Below are positions 37,009 through 46,831 of a stretch of DNA of 64,000 nucleotides, piece by piece. Under the pieces are notes generated by a model, which worked only from the letters and a program-made list of their open reading frames with translations, was not told where the DNA came from and did no database searches. Position numbers and translations under genes: made by a program. The DNA is taken from the NCBI RefSeq assembly GCF_031326345.1, contig NZ_CP133671.1:5084001-5148000 (forward strand), given 5' to 3'. Every line of letters starts with the position of its first letter. Position 1 is the stretch's first letter. This stretch comes from Aureispira sp. CCB-E. Its GTDB lineage: Bacteria > Bacteroidota > Bacteroidia > Chitinophagales > Saprospiraceae.

Positions 37009-40000
37009 CTACTTAAGAGGTTGATGTGTCAAAGGACTATTTCCTTGATTTTCTTGAATTGTTTTCATTCCTCTTTCTGTTTCGATTAAAGTTCTAATCA
37101 AATCTCCTTCGCCATTGTATTGATAAAAAGCACCAAAATGTTCTGAACCAAAAGTAGCAATTAACTTAAAGGACTTGTTATCATAAACATGGGTCGTCAT
37201 TTCCGAATTAATGGGTTGAATTCTAACATCATCAATTGTCAATGTCGTCAATGTATTGCCATTCGCATCAGAACCTGTTACATTCATTTTTAGCTCGTAA
37301 ATATTATTCGAAGCCGATAAGTTGGCTGGTTCAAATACATATTCTAACAACAACCATTCTCCTACTTGAGCAATAACTTTTTCCCCTGCATTGGGAGAAA
37401 ACGTAGTGCCACCACTAGTCAATTTAACATCGATGTGTTTCGCTCCTGAAAATTTAATTCTATTGGCACTCCCCACTAGTTCGTTTCTAGCCCAAAGTCT
37501 GACCATTAACCCATTCCCTAAATCAGGATTTGTCACTCTATTATTTACCTTTAAATTATCAATAATAGTAATGGGAGTATTGGTTAACGTTAGGGCATAT
37601 TTTCCTGCATGACCACCATTAACTAAGCTTGGATGAGGCGTTGTCGCATTAGCAAACTTTTCATCTTCAAAGCTTTCAAAACCTATCGTATTATAAGTGG
37701 CATTTTGAGCAATGGCGGTACTTAGGTACTTCTTATAGCCATACTTCGCTGCACTTGGCACCTCTGCAATCAAGTCCAACTCCTCTAAAGAATAACCATT
37801 GGGCGAATATTTGTTAACTCTTGTAACAGCAGTCCAATCAGGGTTTGATCCCGTCCAGTCAAACATTGTAAAATGGTCGTTGATACCACTCTTATATGTT
37901 TTTTGATTCGCTTGCCCCCAGTTGTTTGTTCCATTGTCATTGGCTGAAGAAGCCCCTGTGGTTGGATCATAAACATAAGTTTCAAACACTCGATACAACT
38001 TATTTAATTGCTCGGCAACTAAATGCGGGTTGCTAGCACTTGGAGCATATTCTAGAATCAAAGGATCTTGACTTCCTGGCGTTTCATCGAACCACTTGGC
38101 TGCATTTGCATCCGTTTTGCTCAAAGTTACTGCGGAAGCAGATAGAACACCTGCAGGATTAGTTGCCCAAGTATTAATATTCGAGGCAATAGGATTTCCA
38201 TCAGCACCATAAGATGTTACCGACCCAACAGTCGCCATTAACTGGTTTGTATTATTCGGATCAACTGATTTTTTCCCCATCTCATTATAAAACCAAGCAG
38301 CAGGGATATTCCATTTGTAAATTGAGCCATCGTGCTCTTGAACGCCCGTTGGTCCTACAACTACATTTCGATCGTAGCCATCCGTAGTTTTGGTCAAAAT
38401 TGGTGTTCCCGTCAAATCAGAATAAGCCAAATGTTCCACTTTAGAAATGGATTTGTTCATTTCAGTCGTTATCGACTTTAGCACAGAGGGGAAACTTAAG
38501 ATTCGAGTTGTCATATGCCTTGCCATCCCTCGTTCTCCAAAGGAGAAATTTAATCCAAGACTAGGAGAAACACTGATTCCACCAAAATAAGCAATTAAAA
38601 AACTCAAATTCATGCCCGAACTAAAGGATTCTTCATAAACAGCTTGGGCGGCCATCGTCACATCGTCTTCTACTCCTAAGTGCTGTTCTTGCAACTCATA
38701 GCTTGAACCATTGTGTGTTAAAATTTTTGCTTTTTCACCTGGTTCAATGTACTCATAAGTCGTCTTAGAAGTCAAACTAATATCTGTATCCGTAGCTGCT
38801 GTAGGGTTTGCAAAATAATCCCGATTATAAACCCCTGCATAAGTTTGTTCTGATTTAACCTTTCCATTCATATTCGTCTGAATGAACATAAAAGCTTGGG
38901 TCATCCAACGGAAATGTCTATTGTAATTAAACAAGCCCAAACTTAGTGGCAAAAAGGATTCTCTACGATAATTCAAACGAACATCTTCAATAGAAGGAAA
39001 ACCACTTCCCAATTCTGTTTTTTGAACGCTCTTAAAGCCTTCCAAAATTCCAAATTTAGGGTCATCAAAACGCATATTGGTCGGATAATCTTCCATTGTA
39101 AAATACTCTTTTACCGAAAATCCTTCGTTTTGTTGAGTCCCTTTGTAAATACTAGACACAACCACCCTACTATAATTGACAGATGGCGGAGGCAACAAAA
39201 ACTCACCATAAGGCATTTCACCCTCTTTGCGATCTTCGCCTGCAAATATCTTGAGGAAAGGATTGGTATCTTTGCGCTTTTCATAATAAATCAAGGCATT
39301 TTCCTCTCTCCCTTCACCAGGTTCATTCGTTGCAACACCGCTACAAGTACCATCTTCCTTCACATAGTCGTACTCCATTCCAAACAACTGAGCATCGCCC
39401 GATTCCATCCCATCATCGTACATCAACACTCGTTTAACACGAACCCCTCCGCCTCTTTTAGGTGTAACCATAGGAACTCTTATAAATGAATGGGCATAGT
39501 TAATCGATTTACAGGTGCTATTGGCTGCATAGTCGGGATACTCTTTTGTTGTAAAGTCCGTTTGCATGGACGTAAACCCAGCATCATCTACATGATTACC
39601 ATAAGTATAAATAGGATTACCAGTCCCCTCTACCTCTGCTTTAAAATTATCATATCTTGAATGAGAATTGGCTTCTGAAGGTAAAAAGTCATAGGCTGCA
39701 CCAGCATAATCAAAATCATAGTTGCCATAATTATTCGCTGTAATGTGGTCGTAACACAACTGACGAGGTATATCCTTTCGATCTACAAAATTAGGTTTGT
39801 CCAAAGCATTTCCTATCGACAAGTATACTTTATCGTTGTTATTATCAATCCCAACTTCTCTAACAACTCCATAACCTGAAATATATTCTTCTGCCGAGCC
39901 TTCTTCCAACTCATATTTAAACTTGAAATAAATTCGATCGTCCTTTTTCCCTGCTTTGGTTTTTAATTTAAAGCCATAATCGACAGACAAAGGATCCGAA

Positions 40001-43000
40001 TCTTGCATGTACAAATCTTTGATCAATCGCACCAATTCTTCCTTCTTAGGGGTATTGCCCTCTATCCCTAAATCTTTCAAATTCAAATAGAATTTATTCT
40101 TGGTTCCATCGTTGCTATCATCTACAGAAATACCATCTAACAAACTCACCATTGCCAAAGCCTGTTTGTCTTGTACTTTTTGGTACGTTTTTTCTTCGTA
40201 TTGAATATGAATCTCACCACCAGAAGGCAATTTTATTTGCTTCAACATCCAAGCAGCGGGATCATAGCCCTGTGTATTGTCATAAACTCCTTGATAGAGC
40301 CAATGTTTATAGTCAAATCGACGTTGTTCGCCATCATAAGCTAAATTTCCCCATCTGTCGATTGCATGTTGGTTATAATAAGGTGTTTCCGCCAAACTTG
40401 TCGCGCCTGCTGTTGGCCAGTCTCCTCCTTGCGCAGGATCAAAAATCGCTGGATAACGATTTAAAACCTCCTGAGCAATAGATGGATTGCTTCCTTTCAC
40501 CTTAGCATATTCGTATTCAAATTCATAAGGGCTTACTTTATGTTTTCTGACGCCCTCATATTCAAACCAAACTTTTTTAAGGGTTAATTTCCCTTTGTTG
40601 CTACCATTCCCTGGGTTACAAGCTTGTGTTTGGCTATTGTTAGGAATATTCTCCCATGCTGAGTAATCGTACTCCAAACAAGTAGTCACCAATGGTTTTG
40701 TCAAATCACTCTTAGCAAAAAGAACAATTTTTTCTAATTTTTCTACATCTTGAAAAAGGTCTTTGGCATCTTTGCTATTCAAGGCATAACCATTTCTGGT
40801 ATAGTTAGCACCAGGATAACAACCATAGCTAGGCACACTAGAACGGTTCACATCTGAAGGACCAAACCCCAGTGGTTCAGTATTCGGTGTTTCCATAACT
40901 TGTCCTAAACCATCATTACGAGTATCGCCAGAACCATTAAAATCGGCACTTTCAATCCCAAACTGCTTAAAATCTTCTAAACCATCTGATTTGTTGGTAA
41001 TAAAGATAGCCACATGAGACTTTGTCTCTATTCCGTTTAAATAATACATTTCTCGATAACCATGCGACACCGAACCAATGTCATCACTCTTCTTGGCATG
41101 CTCTCCAGGATTGTATTTCAATCCTGTATAAGGTGCTCTAAATCGGTACCAATTGTTCATATGGTCTCCACTATGATCTTTATTTTTAACCCAACGTCGA
41201 TAATCAAAACGAGTATATCCTCCAAAGTCATCTTCTGTTGCCCCATCCCCTGTCAAATCAACATAATCAGGCGTTGTAATTTGAGTCATCAAGTAGGAGT
41301 TGGCATACCATTCTTCTAATTGTTGCCCCTGCTTGATTTTAAGATTTCTTTCTGAGTCTCCTGTCGAACCTTCGCTCACCATTGGATACACAATATTGTT
41401 ATTCTCTAGCTTGGTAGGTCTTTGCGCAGAGCAACCATATTCATTCCCAATAGACGAAGCATTTAAGTCGATTCCATAAGTAAAATTGGCTTCATCTCGA
41501 ACATAAACAGGTAATCCATAGGTGTATTTAACCCCGTTTGGGTTCCAAACTTTTATTTGGGCAATATGCTCTGATAATTCTGAATTGGCGACAGAACCAT
41601 TTCCTAAAACTGGTGCGGTGTTGGTAAATGGATCAGAATCTAAGTATTGTAAAACTCGTTGATGTTTATCAAAGGCCTTTGTTGGGCTAATGTCATCATA
41701 ACTAGGATGCGTTCCTGCTAAGTCCGAATTCAAAACGTATTCCATATTTCCTGAACCGCCTTTGTAATAATCGCTACCAGCATGCTTTGAATCCTCAATA
41801 AACTGACTCACATGTGGTCGCTCAAACGAAATTAAATCACCATCAACCACAGGATTACCATAATTATCAGAAGTTGCTATCGTACCCATAAAACCACCAC
41901 GATACTCCCTCACGGCATCATCCAATCGATCTGGATGTACATAAAGCAAAGCTCCCCCAACATCATTCTTAGCCTTAAAAAAGGGCAATTCGGTTGGAGC
42001 ACTTGGGTCTTCAAATTGCTTAGCATCCACATTCGTTCCCATTCCCCAAGAATTGGGGCGAACCAACCACATTCTTGACTCTGTTTTTGTTCTATTTTCA
42101 AACTGGAAATTAGCACCAATCTTAAAACCAACTCCTGTTGCTCCTTCAGACAACACAAAACCAGCACCACCTGTAATATTAGGAACGACAGAAACATTTC
42201 TAGATCGACCGTCAGCAGCCCAATCTGAATAATAATGCCCCACTTTTTTGTGATGCATTCTATAAGAACCTGAAATACCCTCACCAATCGCATTAAATTG
42301 ATCAGCATTATTATGAACAATCCCTATGATATTATCACGAGCAGAGAAATTAGAATTTTTTTCTATTCCATAATCACTCATAACGTGTTCTGGTGTCGCT
42401 TGTCGAGCATGATAATCATGCGTACCATGATTAGGGTTATACATATACCCATAGGCATGATAATCGACTACTGGTTTATTGACCTGCAAGGTGGCTGTTT
42501 CGCTTCTATTATAAGCAGCCGTAACGGGTCCTAGAAGTGCCTGTGCCGTACCTCCAAAAGTATAACTCATTGCTCGATGAGGCTTTACGGAAGCCGCAAC
42601 AGAACTATTCACTTGTCCAAAAATTCCGAATTGACCAGATGTTCCCACATTCAATCTTAATTCATTGGATTCGGCTATATTCAATAAGGTTCTTTTTCCC
42701 CAAGCACCAGCTCCTTTAACATCTTTTAAGTTGTCTTTAGCTTGTTTTGTAAAGGCTTCTAGCTTGGGTCCAATTGTTACATTCGCCGAAAAAGTAGCGT
42801 CCCTTCCTCCAAAGGTAACTCCTACCGACAAGTCGATAGGAATATTGGTTGAAAGACCAATGTATTTAGAATCTCCATAACCAGAATAATTATTCCAAGT
42901 ATGGGTTATGTTTGAAGACACCCCTATGTTATTTGAGTTGTCTTCACCAAAACCAACATTTACCGAACCTCCTTGGGTACGAGAGAACGAAAAACTTGGT

Positions 43001-43389
43001 TTAATGACATTATACTCTTTAACTTTTCCTTTGTAATCGTCTGGCAAGCCGCTTTTGCTTCGTATCAAAGCCCCAGGGTTTAGTGTCCAATTAGCGCCAA
43101 CCCACGATGCTTCGGAATCCATGGAAGGGTTGGCATTATAAGACAAAGAAAGCGCATAACCTCCCCCGTCCGCTCCAGGAATATTGAGTACGGGTAGGTT
43201 GTATTGAAAATCACCCGTCAGTGAATTGACCATATCGGTTGTTGCTACGGGAGTAAATTTCTCAAATTCAGGTTGTTGAGGTCCTCCTGTTAGTGCTAAT
43301 GCCGCCGTAGGATAAGTAACTTCAAAAACCATGAACAAGACAAGGGTGAAAGCAACTTTCTGTTTGAAAGCTCTTGTTTGCTGGATCAT
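37009..43389 (-). CDS. Giant exported SpvB/TcB/RHS-shell-like protein
   Basis: 2126 residues with a signal peptide (to about 33, ALAL). Residues about 35-110 (NSLTGDFQYNLPVLNIPG, ALSLSYNANP, GANWTLNPGALI) match the start of SpvB/TcB and RHS cocoon proteins. A long beta-rich body follows with repeated FEYEYAK/FDYRRW/LEYDYS motifs and FKLKTKAG...KFKYELEEG. Around 1850-2050 is a jelly-roll-like module (GHAGKYALTLTN, LMVRLWARNELVG) resembling a carbohydrate-binding domain. The C-terminus ends in a YD-like piece (FGAFYQYNGEGDLIRTLIETERG). It has no toxin and no sorting domain. Third gene of the operon, 34 bases after the lipoprotein gene. Confidence 0.75.
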   Translation of the reverse strand: MIQQTRAFKQKVAFTLVLFMVFEVTYPTAALALTGGPQQPEFEKFTPVATTDMVNSLTGDFQYNLPVLNIPGADGGGYALSLSYNANPSMDSEASWVGANWTLNPGALIRSKSGLPDDYKGKVKEYNVIKPSFSFSRTQGGSVNVGFGEDNSNNIGVSSNITHTWNNYSGYGDSKYIGLSTNIPIDLSVGVTFGGRDATFSANVTIGPKLEAFTKQAKDNLKDVKGAGAWGKRTLLNIAESNELRLNVGTSGQFGIFGQVNSSVAASVKPHRAMSYTFGGTAQALLGPVTAAYNRSETATLQVNKPVVDYHAYGYMYNPNHGTHDYHARQATPEHVMSDYGIEKNSNFSARDNIIGIVHNNADQFNAIGEGISGSYRMHHKKVGHYYSDWAADGRSRNVSVVPNITGGAGFVLSEGATGVGFKIGANFQFENRTKTESRMWLVRPNSWGMGTNVDAKQFEDPSAPTELPFFKAKNDVGGALLYVHPDRLDDAVREYRGGFMGTIATSDNYGNPVVDGDLISFERPHVSQFIEDSKHAGSDYYKGGSGNMEYVLNSDLAGTHPSYDDISPTKAFDKHQRVLQYLDSDPFTNTAPVLGNGSVANSELSEHIAQIKVWNPNGVKYTYGLPVYVRDEANFTYGIDLNASSIGNEYGCSAQRPTKLENNNIVYPMVSEGSTGDSERNLKIKQGQQLEEWYANSYLMTQITTPDYVDLTGDGATEDDFGGYTRFDYRRWVKNKDHSGDHMNNWYRFRAPYTGLKYNPGEHAKKSDDIGSVSHGYREMYYLNGIETKSHVAIFITNKSDGLEDFKQFGIESADFNGSGDTRNDGLGQVMETPNTEPLGFGPSDVNRSSVPSYGCYPGANYTRNGYALNSKDAKDLFQDVEKLEKIVLFAKSDLTKPLVTTCLEYDYSAWENIPNNSQTQACNPGNGSNKGKLTLKKVWFEYEGVRKHKVSPYEFEYEYAKVKGSNPSIAQEVLNRYPAIFDPAQGGDWPTAGATSLAETPYYNQHAIDRWGNLAYDGEQRRFDYKHWLYQGVYDNTQGYDPAAWMLKQIKLPSGGEIHIQYEEKTYQKVQDKQALAMVSLLDGISVDDSNDGTKNKFYLNLKDLGIEGNTPKKEELVRLIKDLYMQDSDPLSVDYGFKLKTKAGKKDDRIYFKFKYELEEGSAEEYISGYGVVREVGIDNNNDKVYLSIGNALDKPNFVDRKDIPRQLCYDHITANNYGNYDFDYAGAAYDFLPSEANSHSRYDNFKAEVEGTGNPIYTYGNHVDDAGFTSMQTDFTTKEYPDYAANSTCKSINYAHSFIRVPMVTPKRGGGVRVKRVLMYDDGMESGDAQLFGMEYDYVKEDGTCSGVATNEPGEGREENALIYYEKRKDTNPFLKIFAGEDRKEGEMPYGEFLLPPPSVNYSRVVVSSIYKGTQQNEGFSVKEYFTMEDYPTNMRFDDPKFGILEGFKSVQKTELGSGFPSIEDVRLNYRRESFLPLSLGLFNYNRHFRWMTQAFMFIQTNMNGKVKSEQTYAGVYNRDYFANPTAATDTDISLTSKTTYEYIEPGEKAKILTHNGSSYELQEQHLGVEDDVTMAAQAVYEESFSSGMNLSFLIAYFGGISVSPSLGLNFSFGERGMARHMTTRILSFPSVLKSITTEMNKSISKVEHLAYSDLTGTPILTKTTDGYDRNVVVGPTGVQEHDGSIYKWNIPAAWFYNEMGKKSVDPNNTNQLMATVGSVTSYGADGNPIASNINTWATNPAGVLSASAVTLSKTDANAAKWFDETPGSQDPLILEYAPSASNPHLVAEQLNKLYRVFETYVYDPTTGASSANDNGTNNWGQANQKTYKSGINDHFTMFDWTGSNPDWTAVTRVNKYSPNGYSLEELDLIAEVPSAAKYGYKKYLSTAIAQNATYNTIGFESFEDEKFANATTPHPSLVNGGHAGKYALTLTNTPITIIDNLKVNNRVTNPDLGNGLMVRLWARNELVGSANRIKFSGAKHIDVKLTSGGTTFSPNAGEKVIAQVGEWLLLEYVFEPANLSASNNIYELKMNVTGSDANGNTLTTLTIDDVRIQPINSEMTTHVYDNKSFKLIATFGSEHFGAFYQYNGEGDLIRTLIETERGMKTIQENQGNSPLTHQPLK

Positions 43390-43423
43390 AATTTAGTTGA
43401 TTAGGTATTTGGTTTAATTCTAT

Positions 43424-44053
43424 TTAATATTCTAATTGAGGTATGCTCAGAAAATCACTTTTATCAAAAAGAAAATGATGTTTCCCTGTATTATAAATCT
43501 CATCGTTAAAGACCAAATCAATTTTGTCTTCACGGTTCCAAAGTTCCTCGAATTCATCCTTGGCAAAAACAATATTGATCAAACGGTGTTTGGTCAAACC
43601 ATAGACATTTTCTGCCTCTACTAAAACAGGTTTAATTTTTTGGTCGCCAAGCTTTAAGTAAATAAATTTTTGTAGTCCAAAGTTGACCGTAAGCGTTTGT
43701 TCCTGAAATTCAGCCAGAGAGCTAACTGTCTCTGTCATTACATCAAATTGAGCATCTGATTCTTCGGAAGGCGCTATCTTGAGGATAAAATTAAGACTAG
43801 AGTCGTATTCCTTTTTTAGACTGTCTATTGATAGATTAGGAGAATCCATCATGGTCTTATACACATATAGATCTGAAGGCAAATATTTCATACTAAATGC
43901 CATCGAACCGATACTTTTCAATTTTATCAAACCATTACTTGGTGTATTGAGATACTGATAGTACTCCTTTAGGTTATTGATGGACTGATGGCATCCCAAA
44001 AGACAACACGTCACAAATAGCAATGCCATGGCACCTAGTTGTTTATTCACCAC
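43424..44053 (-). CDS. Lipoprotein of the RHS operon, unknown function
   Basis: 209 residues. The start is a GTG at 44053 or 44050 overlapping the stop of the Skp-like gene, which gives the basic signal NKQLGAMALLFVTCC with lipobox LLGC; the ATG at 44029 would leave the signal without a positive charge. The mature part is alpha/beta with no known motif (EQTLTVNFGLQKFIYLKLGDQ, KHRLINIVFAKDEFEELW). The overlap indicates translational coupling. It probably sits at the outer membrane as an accessory or anchor for the giant proteins. Confidence 0.7.
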   Translation of the reverse strand: MVNKQLGAMALLFVTCCLLGCHQSINNLKEYYQYLNTPSNGLIKLKSIGSMAFSMKYLPSDLYVYKTMMDSPNLSIDSLKKEYDSSLNFILKIAPSEESDAQFDVMTETVSSLAEFQEQTLTVNFGLQKFIYLKLGDQKIKPVLVEAENVYGLTKHRLINIVFAKDEFEELWNREDKIDLVFNDEIYNTGKHHFLFDKSDFLSIPQLEY

Positions 44054-44585
44054 GATATTTTTTATTTATGAAGGTTAAAGCACTTTCAGTTACATCATAA
44101 TTTTCACCTCCATAGACCAAGCTACTCGTCCCTCCTGCTCCAATAATCAGATCGTAACCATTCTCTAGAGCATACTCTTTTAAATAAGCATCCATCTGTT
44201 TAATGACCGCTTGCGTCAATTTTTGGTCTTCCTCTAATTTCATCTTTTCTACCGATTGATGATAATTATTAAAGGCGGCTTCTTGTTGACGGAGTTTGTA
44301 CCCTAGTGCCTCTTTTTCTTTTTCGTCTAGTGCTTCTTGCTTGGTCTCGTAACTAGCAAATGTTGCTCGGTAAGATTTGGATAGAGAATCCAAATTAGTC
44401 CCCCATTGTTGATTTTTGGCTTCTAATGTCTTGTATGATTCTATTGTTCCTAGATACTTTTCAAAAAGATATTCTGAGTGAACATAGGCAACTTTAGGTT
44501 GAGTTGCACTTCCAATAGTTAACCATAACATCCATGATGTTATAGTTATTGCAAATAGTATTTGCAATACTGTGGATAATTTCAT
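44043..44585 (-). CDS. Skp/OmpH-family periplasmic chaperone
   Basis: 180 residues. A signal or membrane segment (about 7-28) leads into KVAYVHSEYLFEKY, a long coiled coil (about 50-140, rich in Lys/Glu/Gln) and the C-terminal strand block YDLIIGAGGTSSLVYGG with NYDVTESALTFINKKY, the complete Skp plan. Skp binds unfolded outer-membrane and exported proteins in the periplasm. As first gene of the toxin operon, separate from any bamA/lpx locus, it looks like a dedicated copy for the giant proteins encoded downstream. Confidence 0.85.
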   Translation of the reverse strand: MKLSTVLQILFAITITSWMLWLTIGSATQPKVAYVHSEYLFEKYLGTIESYKTLEAKNQQWGTNLDSLSKSYRATFASYETKQEALDEKEKEALGYKLRQQEAAFNNYHQSVEKMKLEEDQKLTQAVIKQMDAYLKEYALENGYDLIIGAGGTSSLVYGGENYDVTESALTFINKKYRGE

Positions 44586-44633
44586 GAGTTATAAATTTGG
44601 TTTTATTAAATTGAGTTTATTTAAATCTTATCA

Positions 44634-44665
44634 CAAAGATACCCCAATTATACTTTTAATTCAAA
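44634..44665 (-). promoter_or_regulatory. Promoter of the RHS operon
   Basis: Minus strand TTTG (44665-44662), 20 bases, then TATCTTTG (44641-44634), a full -7 match. A second TAnnTTTG (TACCTTTG) overlaps the -33 box. The leader to the ATG at 44585 is about 40 bases. Nothing else is recognised in 44666-45095 except AT-rich sequence. Confidence 0.65.
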
Positions 44666-45095
44666 GGTAAAATTTGAAAGGTAGAGGAGACTTGACGAAA
44701 TGTAATTTTCAACCAATGAAATGTATATTTCAGTTAACGAACGTTTTTTCAAAAAAGGACTTTTTATAAAAAACGATCTAACTTGGAGGCTTAATGGAGA
44801 ATTACTAAGTTACAAAGTTGACAAAAATTATTCCCAAAGAACTTTATCATTTCTCCGCCTATAACGCCCATTTTTAAACACCTAAACCAATAAACAATCC
44901 CGCATAAGCTTGTTAAAGCTCCATTGCAAAATCATTTTTTTTATAAAAAAAACGCAACTCTCAGAACCGAATATAATTCCACTTTGTTTATTTATAACAA
45001 AATATAATTCTTTTGCATCAATTCAAAGCATCTACAAAATTTTATTCTAAATAACAGAACAACTTTACCTTATTCATAAACAAAAATTTTGTTAT

Positions 45096-45126
45096 TTTGA
45101 ATAATGCAAAATTTTTAGTATTTTTG
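45096..45126 (+). promoter_or_regulatory. Consensus Bacteroidota promoter of ilvE
   Basis: TTTG (45096-45099), exactly 19 bases, then TATTTTTG (45119-45126), an exact TAnnTTTG. The predicted leader of about 93 bases contains the 14-base sequence TACATAATATTAGT twice (45156-45169 and 45207-45220), the second just before the start codon. Confidence 0.72.
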
Positions 45127-45225
45127 AAAGAAAATCAAAATGAGATAAAACTATATACATAATATTAGTTAACACTTTTCATTTTGTGTGAATATATATT
45201 TTATAATACATAATATTAGTATCTT

Positions 45226-46311
45226 ATGAAATACCCAGTAAAAGTGCAGTTGGTCGAAAAGTCTAGAAGAGAAGGCTTGGATATTGAAAACCTCCCCTTT
45301 GGCAAAACATTCTCTGATCACATGTTTGTGGCCGATTATATAGATGGCGAGTGGCAAAATTGTCAACTTGTTCCTTATGGTGATATCTCCTTTGCCCCTT
45401 CCATGATGGCTTTGCACTATGGGCAGTCGGTATTTGAAGGAATGAAAGCTAATATTAGCACTCAAACAGGCGAACCTGTTTTATTTCGCGCCAAAAAACA
45501 CGCACAGCGTTTCAACAAATCAAGCGAACGTTTGAGAATGCCTGCTGTTCCTGAAGAATTATTCTTAGAGGCAGTTAATTCTTTGACAGTTATTGACAAA
45601 AATTGGATTCCTCAATCTGCTGGTAGTGCCTTGTACATTCGTCCATTTATTTTTGCTTCAGATGAATCGCTAGGGGTACGTGCTTCAACAAACTATAAGT
45701 TTATTGTTTTCACAGGTCCTGTAGGGCCTTACTATCCAAAACCTGTACGTATCTTAGTTGCTCAAAAATATGTTCGTGCATTTCCTGGTGGAGTTGGTTT
45801 TGCTAAAGCAGCTGGTAACTATGCCGCTACACTTAAACCTGCTGAAATTGCTAAAGAAGAAGGTTTTGATCAAATTTTATGGTTAGATGGATTAGAGTTT
45901 AAATACTTGCAAGAATGTGGTACGATGAACATCTTTGCTGTAATTGGTGATACAGTATTAACTCCTCCTACAACAGATTCAATTCTAGATGGAGTAACTC
46001 GTGATAGCATCATTACTTTGTTAAAAGAAATGGGCATCAAAGTAGAAGTTCGTCCTATTAGCATTGATGAATTGATTGAAGCACATAAAGCTGGCGAACT
46101 AAAAGAAATGTTTGGTAGTGGAACAGCTGCTGTTGTTTCTCATGTTGCTGATATTTCTTATCAAGATGTTGTTTATGACTTGCCAGCTATAGAAGATCGC
46201 AAGATTGGTCCAATGATCAAAGAAAAACTAACAGATATCAAAGAAAATACAGTTGAAGAAAACCACGATTGGGTAACTCCTGCTGTTTCTACTATTTTAG
46301 AAAAAGTATAA
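45226..46311 (+). CDS. ilvE: Branched-chain amino acid aminotransferase
   Basis: 361 residues, class IV PLP fold of the long (BCAT2-like) type: FAPSMMALHYGQSVFEGMKA, LYIRPFIFASDESLGVR, then GFAKAAGNYAATLKPA with the PLP lysine at Lys194, QECGTMNIFAV, and the phosphate-binding GSGTAAVVS. It interconverts Leu, Ile and Val with their 2-oxo acids using glutamate/2-oxoglutarate in the cytoplasm. Single gene with its own promoter and terminator. Confidence 0.95.
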   Translation: MKYPVKVQLVEKSRREGLDIENLPFGKTFSDHMFVADYIDGEWQNCQLVPYGDISFAPSMMALHYGQSVFEGMKANISTQTGEPVLFRAKKHAQRFNKSSERLRMPAVPEELFLEAVNSLTVIDKNWIPQSAGSALYIRPFIFASDESLGVRASTNYKFIVFTGPVGPYYPKPVRILVAQKYVRAFPGGVGFAKAAGNYAATLKPAEIAKEEGFDQILWLDGLEFKYLQECGTMNIFAVIGDTVLTPPTTDSILDGVTRDSIITLLKEMGIKVEVRPISIDELIEAHKAGELKEMFGSGTAAVVSHVADISYQDVVYDLPAIEDRKIGPMIKEKLTDIKENTVEENHDWVTPAVSTILEKV

Positions 46312-46394
46312 ATATCTGTTATCCAAAGAGTATACGAAATAAGTCAAGAAATTGTCTAAAATAAATAAAGCCAATTTCTAAGTACTTTCAAAGC

Positions 46395-46432
46395 AATGTC
46401 TTAGCAACCTAGAGCTGCTAAGACATTTTTTA
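46395..46432. terminator. Bidirectional terminator between ilvE and the DUF4377 gene
   Basis: A perfect 12-bp stem (AATGTCTTAGCA / TGCTAAGACATT) around a 9-base loop, followed by a T-run on the plus strand; the minus-strand gene stops at 46433, immediately beside it. Confidence 0.8.
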
Positions 46433-46792
46433 TTATCGTTCTTCTTTCGACAATACCTCTACCAAGGTGTACGTTATACTAGAACCATCCATGGGTGGAT
46501 TAGCAATAGCCGTTTGTTTTACATTAAGATTATAAACATACCCCTCTTCGTAGGTAAATCCATCTATTTCACTGTAAAAATATTCCCAATTGTTACTACC
46601 AATCAAGCTTCCTTGTTGAACTAATAAACAGGTTTGAACCGCCTCTCCCACACAATCTTCTGTGTAATAATTTACTCTAAAGTTAGTTCCTTCAGGAATT
46701 TCATTATTAAAATTCTCAGACGTTTTTTGGCAAGACATCAAAAGTATACTCCATAACATCAACACATACATAGGCATTTGCTTCATGCTCAT
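46433..46792 (-). CDS. DUF4377 lipoprotein
   Basis: 119 residues. A short signal ends in the lipobox LMSC at about residue 21. The remainder is one DUF4377 domain: DCVGEAVQTCLLVQQG, NWEYFYSEIDGFTYEEGY and NPPMDGSSITYTLVEVL. The two cysteines of DCVG...TCL probably pair. The family is found alone or fused to META/HslJ domains in stress-related lipoproteins; function is unknown. Monocistronic; the MITE copy at 46832 lies just upstream. Confidence 0.78.
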   Translation of the reverse strand: MSMKQMPMYVLMLWSILLMSCQKTSENFNNEIPEGTNFRVNYYTEDCVGEAVQTCLLVQQGSLIGSNNWEYFYSEIDGFTYEEGYVYNLNVKQTAIANPPMDGSSITYTLVEVLSKEER

Positions 46793-46831
46793 AATCTAAT
46801 TTTTTTATTTTTTATAAATTCTATTAATTAA

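Noticed and set aside
44586-45095. A possible small RNA or gene in the gap between the operon and ilvE
   Set aside because: Apart from the two divergent promoters only AT-rich sequence is seen; no stable hairpin plus T-tract and no ORF of note.
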